DNA of 64,000 nucleotides from Bacillus cytotoxicus (GTDB lineage: Bacteria; Bacillota; Bacilli; Bacillales; Bacillaceae_G): assembly GCF_023715645.1 (NCBI RefSeq), contig NZ_JAMBOP010000006.1, forward strand, positions 1 to 64,000. Reading direction: 5' to 3'. This document shows positions 1 through 10,545 of the stretch, piece after piece; the stretch's first letter is position 1; each line of letters opens with the position of its first letter. The position numbers and the translations under genes were made by a program. Below the pieces are notes generated by a model. That model was not told the origin of the DNA. It saw only the letters and a list, made by a program, of their open reading frames with translations, and did no database searches.

Positions 1-124
1 AAATTACACTAAACAATAATTGATGGCGCGCCGTGTGCGGTGAAAGTCGCATGCACGGTGCAGAGCGGGGGAAAGGCGAGTATCGTAACAGGTAATGCTG
101 TTGAGAAAGCTTACCTATCGCTAT
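1..124 (+). mobile_element. Group II intron, 3' end (domains V and VI)
   Basis: Only the 3' end of the intron is in the window. Positions 28-61 form a perfect 34-nt domain V: a 9-bp lower stem (28-36 with 53-61, including the usual G-U wobbles), a two-base bulge AT (51-52), a 5-bp upper stem and a GAAA tetraloop (42-45). The catalytic triad is CGC (29-31). Domain VI follows: 75-79 pairs with 118-122, and A117 is left bulged 7 nt before the inferred 3' splice site after T124, the expected place for the branch-point adenosine. Further up, GGTAA (91-95) pairs with TTACC (111-115). The intron ends in AT, matching the usual AY end. The reverse transcriptase ORF, if present, lies left of the window. 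Downstream of 124 the recJ reading frame resumes exactly. Structure is seen directly; splicing is inferred. Confidence 0.9.
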
Positions 125-2184
125 CGGACGGTGTTAGCAGTACAACCGTTTTATTTTTAGCATTACAAGAAATCGGAGCGGATGTAGAATTTTATATTCC
201 GAACCGATTTACAGAAGGATATGGACCGAATGAAGAAGCGTTTCGCTGGGCGCATCGTGCTGGTTTCTCGCTTATTATTACAGTTGATACAGGGATTGCA
301 GCTGTTCATGAGGCGCAAGTTGCGAAGGAGCTTGGCATTGATTTAATTATTACTGATCATCATGAGCCGCCGCCAGAATTGCCGGAAGCTTTGGCTATCA
401 TTCATCCGAAGTTAGATGGCGGTATATATCCATTTCACCATTTAGCAGGTGTTGGGGTGGCGTTTAAAGTTGCCCATGCTTTGCTTGGCAGGGTACCAGA
501 ACATTTATTAGAAATTGCTGTTATTGGTACAGTAGCCGATTTAGTGCCTCTTTATGGTGAAAACCGTCTACTTGTGCAGCGTGGATTGAAAAAATTGCGG
601 ACAACGCAGCGAGTAGGTTTACAGGCGCTGTATAAAGTTGCTAATATTTCGCAAGGTGAAATTACAGAAGAAAGTGTTGGGTTTGCAATTGGACCACGTA
701 TTAACGCGGTTGGACGATTAGAAGATGCTGCCCCGGCTGTTCATTTATTATTATCAGAAGACGTAGAAGAAGCGAAAGAACTCGCGCAAGAAATTGATGA
801 ACTAAACAAATTACGAAAAGACATTGTAAAGCAAATTACAGAAGAGGCGATTGCGGAAGTAGAAGCACATTATCCACCAGAAGAGAATACAGTATTAGTT
901 TTGGCGAAGGAAGGGTGGAATCCCGGTGTAATTGGGATTGTTGCTTCGAAGCTCGTAGATCGCTTTTACAGGCCTACAATTGTTTTAAGTATTGATCCTG
1001 AAAAAGGCACAGCAAAAGGTTCAGCTCGTAGTATTGAAGGTTTTGATTTATATGCAAATTTATCAGATTGCCGGGAAATTTTACCGCATTTTGGTGGGCA
1101 TCCGATGGCGGCTGGTATGACTCTTAGTATGGATGATGTCGATGAACTGCGCCGTCGTTTAAATGAGCAAGCTGCTGCATTGCTATCAGATGAGGATTTT
1201 ATTCCAGTCACTACAGTAGATGTTGTATGTAAAGTGGAAGATGTCACGCTAGCTGCAATAGAAGAAATGCAAAAGATTGCTCCGTTCGGTGTTGGGAATC
1301 CAAAGCCACGCATCGCTGTGAAAGATGCAAGTCTTGAAAGTATTCGCGCGATTGGTTCTGATGGTTCACATTTGAAAATGACACTTCGCGATGGACAAGC
1401 AACATTAGATAGCATTGGCTTTGGTTTTGGAGCATTTGCAAAAGAAATTTCTCCTGTAGCGCAAGTATCGATTGTTGGAGAAGCTTCTATTAATGAATGG
1501 AATAATTTCCGTAAACCACAAATTATGGTTCAAGACATTGCTGTAGAAGCTTGGCAATTATTTGATTGGCGCAGCATGCGGAATGTAGAAACGAATTTAG
1601 CTGATCTTTCGCGTGATAAACTGACAATCGTGTATTTTAAGGAAGAAGCACTGCAAAAGTTTTCGTTAGAAGCGTATAAAGATTATGCTGTCCAGGCTAA
1701 AAATGTGACAACATTAGAAGGCCGTTACGCTGTTATTCTTGATTTGCCAGATGCGACAGAAGATTTAAAGCACATATGTGAAAAAGGATTCCCGGCCCGC
1801 ATTTATACTGTTTTTTATCAAGAAAACAATCATTTATTTAGTACCGTGCCAACGAGAGAACACTTTAAATGGTACTTTTCATTCTTGCATCAAAAGGCAC
1901 CATTTTCGCTTCGTCAATATGGAGAGCAGCTTTGCCGTCATAAAGGGTGGTCAAAAGATACAGTGAATTTCATGACACAGGTGTTTTTTGAGTTAGAATT
2001 TGTTACAATAAAAGACGGTGTTATTTTTATGGTAGAAGAAATGAAAAAGCGTGATTTAACCGAATCAAGCACATATCGTGAGAAAATAAACCAATTACAA
2101 TTAGAAAAGGAACTGGTTTATAGCACATATCAGCAGTTATATGCATGGTTTGAAACGATTCGTAATCATAAAGTGATAGAATAG
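125..2184 (+). CDS. recJ: RecJ single-strand-specific 5'-3' exonuclease, 3' exon (partial)
   Basis: RecJ degrades single-stranded DNA 5' to 3' in recombination and mismatch repair. This is the part downstream of the intron. It starts inside the motif normally read as DYDADG: exon 2 begins with CG of the Ala codon, then [10 protein letters not shown]. Further DHH-family motifs follow: TVDTGIA, the signature DHH in ITDHHEPP, and the DHHA1 motif GGHPMAAGM, then the C-terminal RecJ region. About 686 residues are visible, against roughly 780 in the family, so about 95 residues lie before the intron. The open frame running back to ATG 40 is intron sequence, not RecJ. No frameshift is seen. apt follows 56 bp later. 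Confidence 0.93.
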
Positions 2185-2240
2185 TTAAGATAAAGGGCTT
2201 GTATTTACAACTCTTTTATATTCGAGGAGGATTCATAAAT

Positions 2241-2753
2241 ATGGATTTCAAGAAACATATTGCAATCGTACCAGATTATCCGAAAGAAGGTATTGTCTTT
2301 AAAGACATTACACCTTTAATGAACGATGGAAAAGCATATAAAGCAGCAACAGATGCAATCGTTGCGTATGCAAAAGAAAGAGATATCGATCTTGTAGTTG
2401 GACCAGAAGCACGTGGTTTTATTATTGGATGTCCAGTTTCTTACGCTTTAGAAGTAGGCTTTGCACCGGTTCGTAAATTAGGTAAATTACCACGCGAAGT
2501 AATCACAGTAGATTACGGTAAAGAATATGGTAAAGATGTGTTAACAATTCATAAAGATGCAATCAAACCAGGTCAACGCGTATTAATTACAGATGACTTA
2601 TTAGCTACAGGTGGAACAATTGAAGCGACAATTAAGCTAGTTGAAGAACTTGGTGGTATTGTTGCAGGTATCGCATTTTTAGTAGAGCTTACTTACTTAG
2701 ATGGTCGTAAAATGTTAGATGGCTATGATGTATTAGTATTAGAACAATATTAA
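2241..2753 (+). CDS. apt: Adenine phosphoribosyltransferase
   Basis: This enzyme salvages adenine to AMP using PRPP in the cytosol. The 170-residue protein has the family length. The PRPP-binding loop is seen as [13 protein letters not shown] in the C-terminal half, and the N-terminal FKDITPLM and GPEARGF motifs are typical. ATG 2241 is chosen because GAGGAGG (2224-2230) lies at the right distance; the longer frame from 2199 starts upstream of this site. It lies between recJ and relA, the conserved Bacillus order, and is followed by its own terminator. No anomaly seen. Confidence 0.97.
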   Translation: MDFKKHIAIVPDYPKEGIVFKDITPLMNDGKAYKAATDAIVAYAKERDIDLVVGPEARGFIIGCPVSYALEVGFAPVRKLGKLPREVITVDYGKEYGKDVLTIHKDAIKPGQRVLITDDLLATGGTIEATIKLVEELGGIVAGIAFLVELTYLDGRKMLDGYDVLVLEQY

Positions 2754-2777
2754 TTGTAAACAGGGCGATATACGAAG

Positions 2778-2815
2778 TACCCGTGAATCTCTTTGAGAGG
2801 ATCGGGTATTTTTAT
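2778..2815 (+). terminator. Rho-independent terminator after apt
   Basis: TACCCG (2778-2783) pairs with CGGGTA (2803-2808), with an inner AATCTC/GAGAGGAT stem, followed by TTTTTATA. Confidence 0.85.
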
Positions 2816-2825
2816 ATATATCCAC

Positions 2826-2935
2826 TCGTTTATTCACTTTTTTTCAAAAGGGCCCTGACCGCTTCTTCGCGTATCCAGCCGCTCTCACCCAGCTAAAAAA
2901 GGTGTTTTTTCAAGTTGGATTTATATATGTATCGA
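2826..2935 (-). repeat. bcr-type repeat, copy 1 (rearranged)
   Basis: The core reads on the minus strand (CTGACC...CCAG at 2855-2878, then CTAAAAAAGG). The end motif AAGTTGGATTTATATATG, normally at the far end of plus-oriented copies, is here in plus orientation, so the copy looks scrambled. It belongs to the family of about ten copies in this window. Confidence 0.7.
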
Positions 2936-2973
2936 AAAAAAGTAAAGTGAAATGTCTGTAAAATCTTTTCCTT

Positions 2974-3002
2974 TTCACAATTCACAATCATTACGTTATA
3001 AT
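2974..3002 (+). promoter_or_regulatory. Sigma-A-type promoter of relA
   Basis: TTCACA (2974-2979), a 17-bp spacer, then a perfect TATAAT (2997-3002), 66 bp before the relA start codon. Confidence 0.65.
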
Positions 3003-3068
3003 GGTAAGATAAAAATTATTCTAATTGGCAAGGAAAAAGATTATGAATCTTCAATAAAAGGTGATTAG

Positions 3069-5252
3069 ATGGCGAATGAACAAGTACTAACAGCTGAGCA
3101 GGTACTGGAGAAAGCAGGGCAATATTTACGCGACGATGATATCGATCTTGTGGCGCGCGCATATGAATTTGCACGTGTGGCACATAGTGAGCAATACCGA
3201 AAATCAGGTGAACCATATATTATCCATCCCATTCAAGTAGCAGGGATTTTAGTGGACTTACACATGGATCCGTCAACTGTATCTGCGGGTTTTTTACATG
3301 ATGTAGTAGAAGATACAGATGTAACATTAGAAGACATTGAACGTGAATTTACAAAAGAGATTGCGATGCTTGTTGATGGTGTAACAAAATTAGGGAAAAT
3401 TAAATACAAATCTCATGAACAGCAGCAGGCAGAAAATCATCGGAAAATGTTTATCGCAATGGCGCAAGATATTCGTGTTATTTTAATTAAGCTTGCAGAC
3501 CGACTTCATAACATGCGAACATTGAAACATTTACCACAAGAAAAACAGCGTCGCATTGCAAATGAAACATTAGAAATTTTCGCACCATTAGCACATAGGC
3601 TCGGAATTAATACGATTAAGTGGGAACTAGAAGATACAGCACTTCGATATTTAAATCCGCAGCAATATTATCGTATTGTCAACTTAATGAAGCGTAAGCG
3701 TGCAGAGCGCGAAGAGTATCTAGATGAAGTGATGGGAGAAATTCGTGACAAATTAAAAGAAGTTGCGATTCAAACGGAGATTTCTGGTCGTCCAAAGCAT
3801 ATTTATAGCATTTATCGAAAAATGGCGTTGCAAAATAAACAATTCAATGAAATTTACGATTTGTTAGCTGTTCGTGTTGTCGTAAATAGCATCAAAGATT
3901 GTTATGCTGTTCTAGGTATTATTCATACGTGCTGGAAGCCGATGCCGGGACGTTTTAAAGATTATATCGCAATGCCAAAGGCGAACTTATATCAATCACT
4001 GCATACGACTGTAATTGGACCAAAAGGCGATCCGCTTGAAGTGCAAATTCGGACGAAAGAAATGCATGAAATTGCCGAATACGGAATTGCGGCCCACTGG
4101 GCATATAAAGAAGGAAAAACGGCTGAAACAACAGGGACGCTTGAGAAAAAATTAACATGGTTCCGTCAAATTTTAGAATGGCAAAACGAAGCTTCGAATG
4201 CAGAAGAATTTATGGAATCATTAAAAATTGATTTATTCTCTGATATGGTGTTTGTCTTTACACCAAAAGGAGATGTCATGGAATTACCGCTTGGCTCTGT
4301 ACCAATAGACTTTGCTTACCGCGTTCACTCTGAAATCGGGAATAAAACGATTGGTGCAAAAGTAAACAGTAAAATGGTCACTCTAGATTATAAGTTAAAA
4401 ACAGGTGACATCATTGAAATTTTAACATCTAAACATTCATACGGTCCGAGTCAGGACTGGGTGAAATTAGCGCAAACATCGCATGCGAAAAATAAAATTC
4501 GTCAATTTTTCAAAAAGCAGCGCCGTGATGAAAATATTGAAAAAGGCCGCGAGCTTGTTGAAAAAGAGGTGCGAGGTCTTGAATATGAGATGAAGGAAGT
4601 TTTAGCACCTGATAACTTAAAGCGCGTTGCTGAGAAGTTTAATTTTGCAAACGAAGAAGACATGTTTGCAGCTGTTGGGTATAACGGTATTACTGCATCA
4701 CAAATCGTCACACGTCTAACAGATAAATTCCGTAAACAACGCGAAGAGGAAGAACTGACAGAAGTAAAAGAAGTTCGCAAACCAATGAAAATTCGTAAAT
4801 GGGATTCTGGTGTGAAAGTAAGTGGTGCGGACAATTTGCTTATCCGTTTATCGAAGTGCTGTAATCCAGTTCCAGGCGATGATATCATTGGCTATATTAC
4901 AAAAGGGCGCGGTGTATCGATTCACCGTACAGACTGTGTAAATGTTCATACAGAAGAAGCACAGGAAAGGCTGTTAGAAGTAGAGTGGGAAGGCAGCCCA
5001 GAAAAAGAAATTGAATACAATGTTGATATTGAAATTTCAGGATATGACCGCCGCGGTTTGCTAAATGAAGTACTGCAAGCTGTAACAGAAACGAAAACAT
5101 ACATTTCAGCTGTTTCAGGAAGAAGTGACCGAAATAAAATGGCAACGATTCATATGTCTATTTCAATTCGTAACTTACAGCACTTGAAAAAAGTTGTCGA
5201 GCGTATTAAACAGGTTCCAGAAATTTATGCGGTGCGCCGCATGATGCATTAA
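3069..5252 (+). CDS. relA: Bifunctional (p)ppGpp synthetase/hydrolase (Rel/RelA-SpoT family)
   Basis: It makes and breaks the alarmone (p)ppGpp during the stringent response. The 727 residues show the full long-RSH layout: an N-terminal hydrolase HD domain ([14 protein letters not shown] at residues 77-78), a synthetase domain (centre about residues 230-350, with [20 protein letters not shown]), a TGS domain (about 390-450, [17 protein letters not shown]), a conserved-cysteine region ([12 protein letters not shown]) and a C-terminal ACT domain (about 650-727). The intact HD motif suggests hydrolase activity is kept. The start ATG 3069 has only a modest AAAGGTG ribosome site. dtd follows after 16 bp, so the two are probably cotranscribed. 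Confidence 0.96.
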   Translation: MANEQVLTAEQVLEKAGQYLRDDDIDLVARAYEFARVAHSEQYRKSGEPYIIHPIQVAGILVDLHMDPSTVSAGFLHDVVEDTDVTLEDIEREFTKEIAMLVDGVTKLGKIKYKSHEQQQAENHRKMFIAMAQDIRVILIKLADRLHNMRTLKHLPQEKQRRIANETLEIFAPLAHRLGINTIKWELEDTALRYLNPQQYYRIVNLMKRKRAEREEYLDEVMGEIRDKLKEVAIQTEISGRPKHIYSIYRKMALQNKQFNEIYDLLAVRVVVNSIKDCYAVLGIIHTCWKPMPGRFKDYIAMPKANLYQSLHTTVIGPKGDPLEVQIRTKEMHEIAEYGIAAHWAYKEGKTAETTGTLEKKLTWFRQILEWQNEASNAEEFMESLKIDLFSDMVFVFTPKGDVMELPLGSVPIDFAYRVHSEIGNKTIGAKVNSKMVTLDYKLKTGDIIEILTSKHSYGPSQDWVKLAQTSHAKNKIRQFFKKQRRDENIEKGRELVEKEVRGLEYEMKEVLAPDNLKRVAEKFNFANEEDMFAAVGYNGITASQIVTRLTDKFRKQREEEELTEVKEVRKPMKIRKWDSGVKVSGADNLLIRLSKCCNPVPGDDIIGYITKGRGVSIHRTDCVNVHTEEAQERLLEVEWEGSPEKEIEYNVDIEISGYDRRGLLNEVLQAVTETKTYISAVSGRSDRNKMATIHMSISIRNLQHLKKVVERIKQVPEIYAVRRMMH

Positions 5253-5268
5253 TAAGGAGTGAAGAGAA

Positions 5269-5709
5269 ATGAGAGTTGTCTTACAACGATCAAAAGAAGC
5301 ATCTGTAACAGTAAAAGGTGAAGTTGTAGGGCAGATTCCTTTCGGCTTAACATTATTAGTTGGAATCACCCATGAAGATACAGAAAAAGAAGCAACGTAT
5401 ATCGCTGAAAAAATTGCAAACTTACGCATTTTTGAAGACGAAAACGAAAAAATGAACCATTCTGTATTAGACGTTGGTGGACAAGTTCTTTCCATTTCCC
5501 AGTTCACGTTATACGGAGATTGCCGAAAAGGAAGAAGACCGAACTTTATGGATGCAGCAAAACCTGACTATGCAGAACGTTTATACGATTTCTTTAACGA
5601 AGAAGTTCGTAAACAAGGACTGCACGTAGAAACAGGACAGTTTGGAGCAATGATGGACGTTCAACTCATTAATGACGGTCCGGTGACATTGATTATAGAA
5701 AGTAAATAA
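5269..5709 (+). CDS. dtd: D-aminoacyl-tRNA deacylase
   Basis: Dtd removes D-amino acids wrongly attached to tRNA. The 146-residue protein has both signature motifs of the active site at the dimer interface: SQFTLYGD (residues 77-84) and the GPVT motif near residue 137. The start is supported by AAGGAGTGAAG upstream. It lies 16 bp after relA, the usual Bacillus pairing, and ends at a strong terminator. Confidence 0.96.
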   Translation: MRVVLQRSKEASVTVKGEVVGQIPFGLTLLVGITHEDTEKEATYIAEKIANLRIFEDENEKMNHSVLDVGGQVLSISQFTLYGDCRKGRRPNFMDAAKPDYAERLYDFFNEEVRKQGLHVETGQFGAMMDVQLINDGPVTLIIESK

Positions 5710-5718
5710 TGATGGTGG

Positions 5719-5750
5719 AAGAGAGGGGATTTGTTCTCCTCTCTTTTTTA
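5719..5750 (+). terminator. Terminator after relA-dtd
   Basis: AAGAGAGG (5719-5726) pairs with CCTCTCTT (5738-5745), followed by TTTTT. Confidence 0.85.
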
Positions 5751-5809
5751 ATTCGTTTAAAACATATGCATAACTTGTCCGTTGTATAATGAAAAGGGGG
5801 AGTGATGCT

Positions 5810-6220
5810 ATGGATAGAGAATATGAAAAGTTAATCGTAAAAAATTTCTTTAATCGAAAAGTACAAGAGAGAATCCTGTACGAATTATCTTCAGTAAAAA
5901 AGCGAGAGAAAGCTTTAGGGCGTCTTGCTCATCACTATGACTCCATATTGAACCCTACATATATTGAGAAAATCCCTAAAAAGTTAATTCATGTTGAAGG
6001 TATTACAAAACTTTTGAAAGAATATGGTGCAGGAGATTGTTGTTATGTCATTTCATTTATTAAGGAAATAGATGGTACGTTCATGCAATTAGAATCTGCA
6101 ATAGAAGATATAATTTGGAATGGTTTGCCTTGTTTTGTTTCATGTATACCTGAAAAATTGGTATATTTTCAGAGTGAACAAGGATTCGGGCCGCCAGAAA
6201 GATATATTTTACGGAAATAA
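5810..6220 (+). CDS. Hypothetical protein, 136 aa
   Basis: Not recognised. The start ATG 5810 is preferred over ATG 5789 because AAGGGGGAG (5794-5802) lies just upstream of it and downstream of 5789. The protein is soluble, with no signal peptide or membrane segment. It is Lys/Arg/Glu-rich in the N-terminal 50 residues (helical) and ends in a mixed region with GDCCYVISFI and a terminal GFGPPERYILRK. Coding quality is supported by the ribosome site and by its placement between terminators. It is probably a group-specific accessory gene with no partner evident. Confidence 0.7.
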   Translation: MDREYEKLIVKNFFNRKVQERILYELSSVKKREKALGRLAHHYDSILNPTYIEKIPKKLIHVEGITKLLKEYGAGDCCYVISFIKEIDGTFMQLESAIEDIIWNGLPCFVSCIPEKLVYFQSEQGFGPPERYILRK

Positions 6221-6627
6221 GGCATAAGGTTCGAGAGTGAAAAGAAGGGAATGTAATTATATCATGCAGGGTATCTATGATTATTTTGATGAATTACAAA
6301 TGGAAAGAGGATTAATTCGAAAGTGAATGAAATGAGACGGGCATCCATCGAACTGGCCGATGACTTTTATTTTTCAAAAATCTGCTGAGGGACTCAAAGA
6401 TTTTTCATGACTACAACTATATCGGCGCTTTTTTTGATATATCAGCGCAAATGCATCATTTATCGGCGCTTCGACACAAAATAAAGATTCTTCGGGTATG
6501 TTCGACACACGAAAAGCCACCTCATCATCAAAATGTAAATGCTGTATTTTGTAACAACGTATAACCCTTGCATCAATATGGAACAATAGTCATTAGAATT
6601 CCACTACCGAATGTGAGGGATATACGT
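6221..6627. other. Gene-free stretch with three ATCRGCGC direct repeats
   Basis: No convincing gene is present. A 20-codon frame beginning MQGIYDYFDELQMERG lies at about 6264-6326 and could be a gene remnant. ATCGGCGC (6421-6428), ATCAGCGC (6441-6448) and ATCGGCGC (6462-6469) repeat on one strand at 20-21-bp steps. Confidence 0.5.
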
Positions 6628-6804
6628 ATGCGTATGAATGAGAAGGGAAACTCTGCTACTAACGGAGCAAATCAATTGTTTAATGTGAATTTTCATGAGT
6701 TTATTTCACGAGAACAACAAAATACATCGCTAGAACTTGCTTCTGAATTTGGGATTTCTTTAAAAGATGTGAAAACTTTAAAGAAGCATCTCGGACGTTC
6801 TTGA
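6628..6804 (+). CDS. Small conserved protein, 58 aa, sigma-like helix-turn-helix
   Basis: A GAGGGA ribosome site (6615-6620) places the start at ATG 6628 (MRMNEKGNSA); the longer frame from 6568 lacks a site. The protein ends with EFGISLKDVKTLKKHLGRS, a pattern resembling a DNA-binding helix-turn-helix. From memory, similar B. cereus group proteins are annotated as a 'sigma-70-like' small protein, but the length is far too short for a sigma factor. It lies just upstream of the hisS T-box leader on the same strand. The function is unknown. Confidence 0.6.
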   Translation: MRMNEKGNSATNGANQLFNVNFHEFISREQQNTSLELASEFGISLKDVKTLKKHLGRS

Positions 6805-6879
6805 TAATCTTGACAATCATTGTGAATAACCGTATAGTAGTAAACAAATTCATTTTTTACAGTTACATATGGTATAAAC

Positions 6880-7131
6880 CGATGATAGAGAAGAGTAGAT
6901 GAGAGACACATGAAAAGAGAGGAAATGTCTGAGGCTGAAAACATTTCTACATGATGACTGATCGAATGACACTTTGGAGGTTTCGTCTTGAACGGCATCG
7001 TGCTTAGTAGAGGCCGAGCGCAATTTAAGCGTTATTAAAAAAGTGGAAGCATACGTGCTTCAATTAGGGTGGCACCACGGGTATTATACTCTCGTCCCTA
7101 CTGTACAATCAGTAGAGGCGGGAGTTTTTTT
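6880..7131 (+). promoter_or_regulatory. T-box leader of hisS-aspS
   Basis: The T-box sequence AGGGTGGCACCACGGGT is at 7066-7082, preceded by a stem III hairpin (GAAGCA-tacg-TGCTTC). It is followed by the terminator CTACTG...CAGTAG...GGGAG plus a T run (about 7090-7131). Uncharged tRNA should stabilise the antiterminator. A candidate specifier GACAC (6968-6972) contains overlapping GAC (Asp) and CAC (His) codons, fitting the two downstream synthetases. I could not fold stem I with certainty, so the specifier is tentative. Confidence 0.88.
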
Positions 7132-7169
7132 ATTTTTATCACTATTGAGAAAATGAGGAGGAACTGAAT

Positions 7170-8441
7170 ATGTCTATTCAAATCCCACGCGGAACGCAAG
7201 ATATCCTTCCTGGTACTGTGGAATTATGGCAGTATATTGAAGGACAAGCACGTGAAATTTGTCGTCGCTACAACTATAAAGAAATTCGCACACCAATTTT
7301 TGAGCATACAGAATTATTTTTACGCGGTGTTGGCGATACGACGGATATCGTACAAAAAGAGATGTACACATTTGAAGATCGCGGAGAGCGCAGCTTAACA
7401 CTTCGTCCAGAAGGAACAGCGCCAGTTGTACGTTCTTATGTAGAAAATAAAATGTTCGGTGATGCAACGCAGCCGACAAAATTATATTATATCGGGCAGA
7501 TGTTCCGCTATGAAAGACCACAAGCAGGACGCTACCGTCAATTTGTTCAGTTTGGCATTGAAGCGATTGGCAGTAATGACCCAGCGGTTGATGCTGAAGT
7601 GATTGCACTTGCTGTTGAGTTTTACCGTGGTATGGGCTTGAAAAATATTAAAGTTGTGTTAAATAGCTTAGGTGATGCAGCGAGCCGTAAAGCGCATCGC
7701 GATGCATTAATTGCACATTTTGAGCCGCGCATCGGTGAGTTTTGTGCAGATTGCCAATCTCGTTTAGAGAAAAATCCACTTCGTATTTTAGATTGTAAAA
7801 AAGATCGCAATCATGAATTGATGAGCACAGCACCATCGATTACAGAATACTTAAACGAAGAATCAAGCGCGTACTATGAAAAAGTACAAGAGTTATTAAC
7901 GATGATGGGTATTCCATTTGAGAAAGATCCAAACCTTGTGCGCGGTTTAGACTATTATCAGCACACTGTTTTTGAAATTATGAGCGAGGCAGAAGGTTTT
8001 GGAGCAATTACGACGTTAAGCGGCGGCGGTCGATACAACGGACTTGTACAAGAAATCGGTGGACCGGAAATGCCTGGTATTGGTTTTGCGATGAGTATTG
8101 AGCGTTTAATTATGGCGCTGAAGGCTGAAAATATTGAATTACCAATCGCTCATCACATTGATTGTTATGTTGTAGCACTTGGTGAAAAAGCGAAAGATCA
8201 TGCTGCGAAAATTGTCTTTGATCTTCGTAAGGCTGGATTAGCGGTTGAGAAAGATTACTTAGATCGTAAAATGAAGGCGCAGTTTAAATCAGCGGATCGT
8301 CTAAGTGCAAAATATGTAGCTGTATTAGGTGATGATGAATTAGAAAAAGGCATTATCAACTTAAAAGATATGGCAACGGGTGAACAAGAAGAAGTTGCGT
8401 TAGATGTATTTGCTGCTTACGTAGCGGAAAAGTCACTATAG
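7170..8441 (+). CDS. hisS: Histidyl-tRNA synthetase
   Basis: This class II synthetase attaches histidine to tRNA-His. The 423-residue protein has the usual length. The N-terminal catalytic domain shows class II motif 2 ([15 protein letters not shown]) and the histidine-specific motif VRGLDYY; motif 3 is [11 protein letters not shown]. The C-terminal anticodon-binding domain covers about residues 330-423. GAGGAGG lies upstream of ATG 7170. It is the first gene after the T-box leader and is followed 12 bp later by aspS, so both are controlled together. Confidence 0.97.
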   Translation: MSIQIPRGTQDILPGTVELWQYIEGQAREICRRYNYKEIRTPIFEHTELFLRGVGDTTDIVQKEMYTFEDRGERSLTLRPEGTAPVVRSYVENKMFGDATQPTKLYYIGQMFRYERPQAGRYRQFVQFGIEAIGSNDPAVDAEVIALAVEFYRGMGLKNIKVVLNSLGDAASRKAHRDALIAHFEPRIGEFCADCQSRLEKNPLRILDCKKDRNHELMSTAPSITEYLNEESSAYYEKVQELLTMMGIPFEKDPNLVRGLDYYQHTVFEIMSEAEGFGAITTLSGGGRYNGLVQEIGGPEMPGIGFAMSIERLIMALKAENIELPIAHHIDCYVVALGEKAKDHAAKIVFDLRKAGLAVEKDYLDRKMKAQFKSADRLSAKYVAVLGDDELEKGIINLKDMATGEQEEVALDVFAAYVAEKSL

Positions 8442-8453
8442 GGGGAAAAGAAA

Positions 8454-10229
8454 ATGGCTGAAAGAACGCATACATGCGGAAAAGTAACAGTAGAAGCTGT
8501 GGGACAAACGGTTCAATTAAAAGGTTGGGTACAAAAGCGACGTGATTTAGGTGGATTAATTTTCATTGACCTACGTGACCGTACAGGTATCGTACAAGTC
8601 GTATTTAGTCCAGAAACTTCAAAGGAAGCGCTAGAAGTAGCAGAAACAATTCGCGGTGAATATGTACTGCACGTAGAAGGTACAGTTGTTGAGCGTTCAG
8701 CTGGTGCGATTAATGAAAATATGGCAACAGGCCGTATTGAAGTACAAGCTATGAAAGTAAACGTACTCAATGCAGCAAAAACACCACCAATTATGATTAC
8801 GGATGATACGGATGCATCAGAAGATGTACGCTTAAAATATCGTTACTTAGACTTACGTCGTCCTGCGATGTACAACACATTTAAAATGCGTCACGACGTA
8901 ACGAAAACAATTCGTAACTTCTTAGATAGTGAAGAGTTCTTAGAAGTTGAAACACCGATTTTAACGAAAAGCACACCAGAAGGAGCTCGTGATTACTTAG
9001 TACCAAGCCGTGTACATGAAGGAGAATTTTATGCGTTGCCGCAATCTCCGCAGTTATTTAAACAGCTATTAATGGTCGGCGGATTTGAGCGTTATTACCA
9101 AGTAGCACGTTGTTTCCGTGATGAAGATTTACGTGCAGATCGTCAGCCAGAATTTACACAAGTCGACATTGAGACATCATTCTTAACACAAGAAGAAATT
9201 TTAGAAATGATGGAACGCATGATGACAAAAGTGATGAAAGATGCAAAAGGTGTAGAGATTAACGCACCATTCCCGCGCATGACATATGCAGATGCAATGG
9301 CTCGTTACGGTTCTGATAAACCAGATACACGCTTTGCGATGGAGCTAATTGATTTATCAGAATTTGCAGCAGGCTGCGGATTTAAAGTGTTCACAAGCGC
9401 TGTAGAGAGCGGTGGACAAGTAAAAGCAATTAATGCAAAAGGTGCAGCGAGCAAATATTCTCGTAAAGATATCGATGCATTAACAGAATTCGTTAAAGTA
9501 TACGGAGCAAAAGGATTAGCTTGGTTAAAAGTTGAAGAAGACGGCTTAAAAGGACCAATCGCGAAATTCTTTAACGAAGAAGATGCAAATACGCTTATGA
9601 GCACGTTAGATGGGACTGATGGTGATTTACTATTATTCGTTGCTGATAAGAAGAGCGTTGTTGCAGATAGCTTAGGAGCACTTCGCTTACGTTTAGGTAA
9701 AGAACTTGAGTTAATTGATGAAAGCAAGTTTAACTTCCTATGGGTAACAGATTGGCCGCTTCTTGAGTATGATGAAGATGCAAATCGTTACTTCGCAGCG
9801 CATCACCCATTCACAATGCCATTCCGTGAAGATGTAGAGCTATTAGATACAACGCCAGAAAAGGCGCGTGCACAAGCATATGACCTTGTTCTAAATGGTT
9901 ATGAACTTGGTGGTGGATCACTTCGTATTTACGAGCGTGACGTACAAGAAAAAATGTTCAAAGCACTTGGTTTCTCTCAAGAAGAAGCACAGGATCAGTT
10001 CGGATTCTTACTAGAAGCATTTGAATACGGTACACCGCCGCACGGAGGAATTGCATTAGGTTTAGACCGCCTTGTGATGTTACTTGCAGGTCGCACGAAT
10101 CTTCGTGATACAATTGCCTTCCCAAAAACAGCAAGCGCAAGCTGCTTATTAACAGAAGCGCCAAGCCCAGTTGCAGACACGCAGCTTGAAGAGCTTTACT
10201 TGCAACTAAAAGTAAAAGAAGAGAAGTAA
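8454..10229 (+). CDS. aspS: Aspartyl-tRNA synthetase
   Basis: This enzyme attaches aspartate to tRNA-Asp. The 591-residue length, the N-terminal OB-fold anticodon domain (about residues 1-105) and the large GAD insertion (about 290-410) mark the bacterial type. Motif 2 contains [16 protein letters not shown], and motif 3 is [11 protein letters not shown]. It shares the T-box-controlled transcript with hisS and ends in a strong terminator at 10,237. Whether it charges only tRNA-Asp or also tRNA-Asn cannot be told from this window. Confidence 0.97.
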   Translation: MAERTHTCGKVTVEAVGQTVQLKGWVQKRRDLGGLIFIDLRDRTGIVQVVFSPETSKEALEVAETIRGEYVLHVEGTVVERSAGAINENMATGRIEVQAMKVNVLNAAKTPPIMITDDTDASEDVRLKYRYLDLRRPAMYNTFKMRHDVTKTIRNFLDSEEFLEVETPILTKSTPEGARDYLVPSRVHEGEFYALPQSPQLFKQLLMVGGFERYYQVARCFRDEDLRADRQPEFTQVDIETSFLTQEEILEMMERMMTKVMKDAKGVEINAPFPRMTYADAMARYGSDKPDTRFAMELIDLSEFAAGCGFKVFTSAVESGGQVKAINAKGAASKYSRKDIDALTEFVKVYGAKGLAWLKVEEDGLKGPIAKFFNEEDANTLMSTLDGTDGDLLLFVADKKSVVADSLGALRLRLGKELELIDESKFNFLWVTDWPLLEYDEDANRYFAAHHPFTMPFREDVELLDTTPEKARAQAYDLVLNGYELGGGSLRIYERDVQEKMFKALGFSQEEAQDQFGFLLEAFEYGTPPHGGIALGLDRLVMLLAGRTNLRDTIAFPKTASASCLLTEAPSPVADTQLEELYLQLKVKEEK

Positions 10230-10236
10230 GAATGAG

Positions 10237-10275
10237 ATCCTAGATGGACATACTAACTCCATCTAGGATTTTTTT
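10237..10275 (+). terminator. Terminator after hisS-aspS
   Basis: ATCCTAGATGG (10237-10247) pairs perfectly with CCATCTAGGAT (10259-10269), followed by TTTTTT. Confidence 0.93.
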
Positions 10276-10277
10276 GA

Positions 10278-10490
10278 GTATATAACTTATATAAATTGAA
10301 AAAAGATATAAAAACCCTTTTCTTTTTAGTGGAGGATGAGAGCAACTGGCCATGCATAGAAGCGGTCAGTTCCTTTTCCTGCCACGTGCAAGGTTTGAAA
10401 ACAAAAGTAGACAATAAGTGCAGGCTCCTGCCCTGTTTGCAAGGCAGTGACTTAGACTTTAAAAAATCAAAGTGGATGTATACAAATAGT
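10278..10490 (+). repeat. bcr-type repeat, copy 2
   Basis: It begins TATATAAATTGAAAAAAG, has the core ACTGGCCATGCATAGAAG then CGGTCAG, continues CCTTTTCCTGCCACGTGC, and ends near AAAGTGGATGTATAC. It fills most of the aspS-tcdA gap. Frames on both strands here are not genes. Confidence 0.8.
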
Positions 10491-10545
10491 CGGAAAAACG
10501 CTAGAATACATGGTAGACCATTTTTGTAATAGGAGTGTAGGACGC

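Noticed and set aside
40-124. RecJ start at ATG 40
   Set aside because: This ATG and the next 28 codons are group II intron RNA (domains V and VI), not RecJ.
966-1441. Minus-strand frames inside recJ
   Set aside because: They are shadows of the recJ coding frame, with no ribosome sites.
6374-6586. 70-codon minus-strand ORF
   Set aside because: No ribosome site; it spans the ATCRGCGC repeats and the start of the next gene's upstream region.
10253-10540. Reading frames on both strands between aspS and tcdA
   Set aside because: They run through a terminator and a bcr repeat and have no ribosome site.
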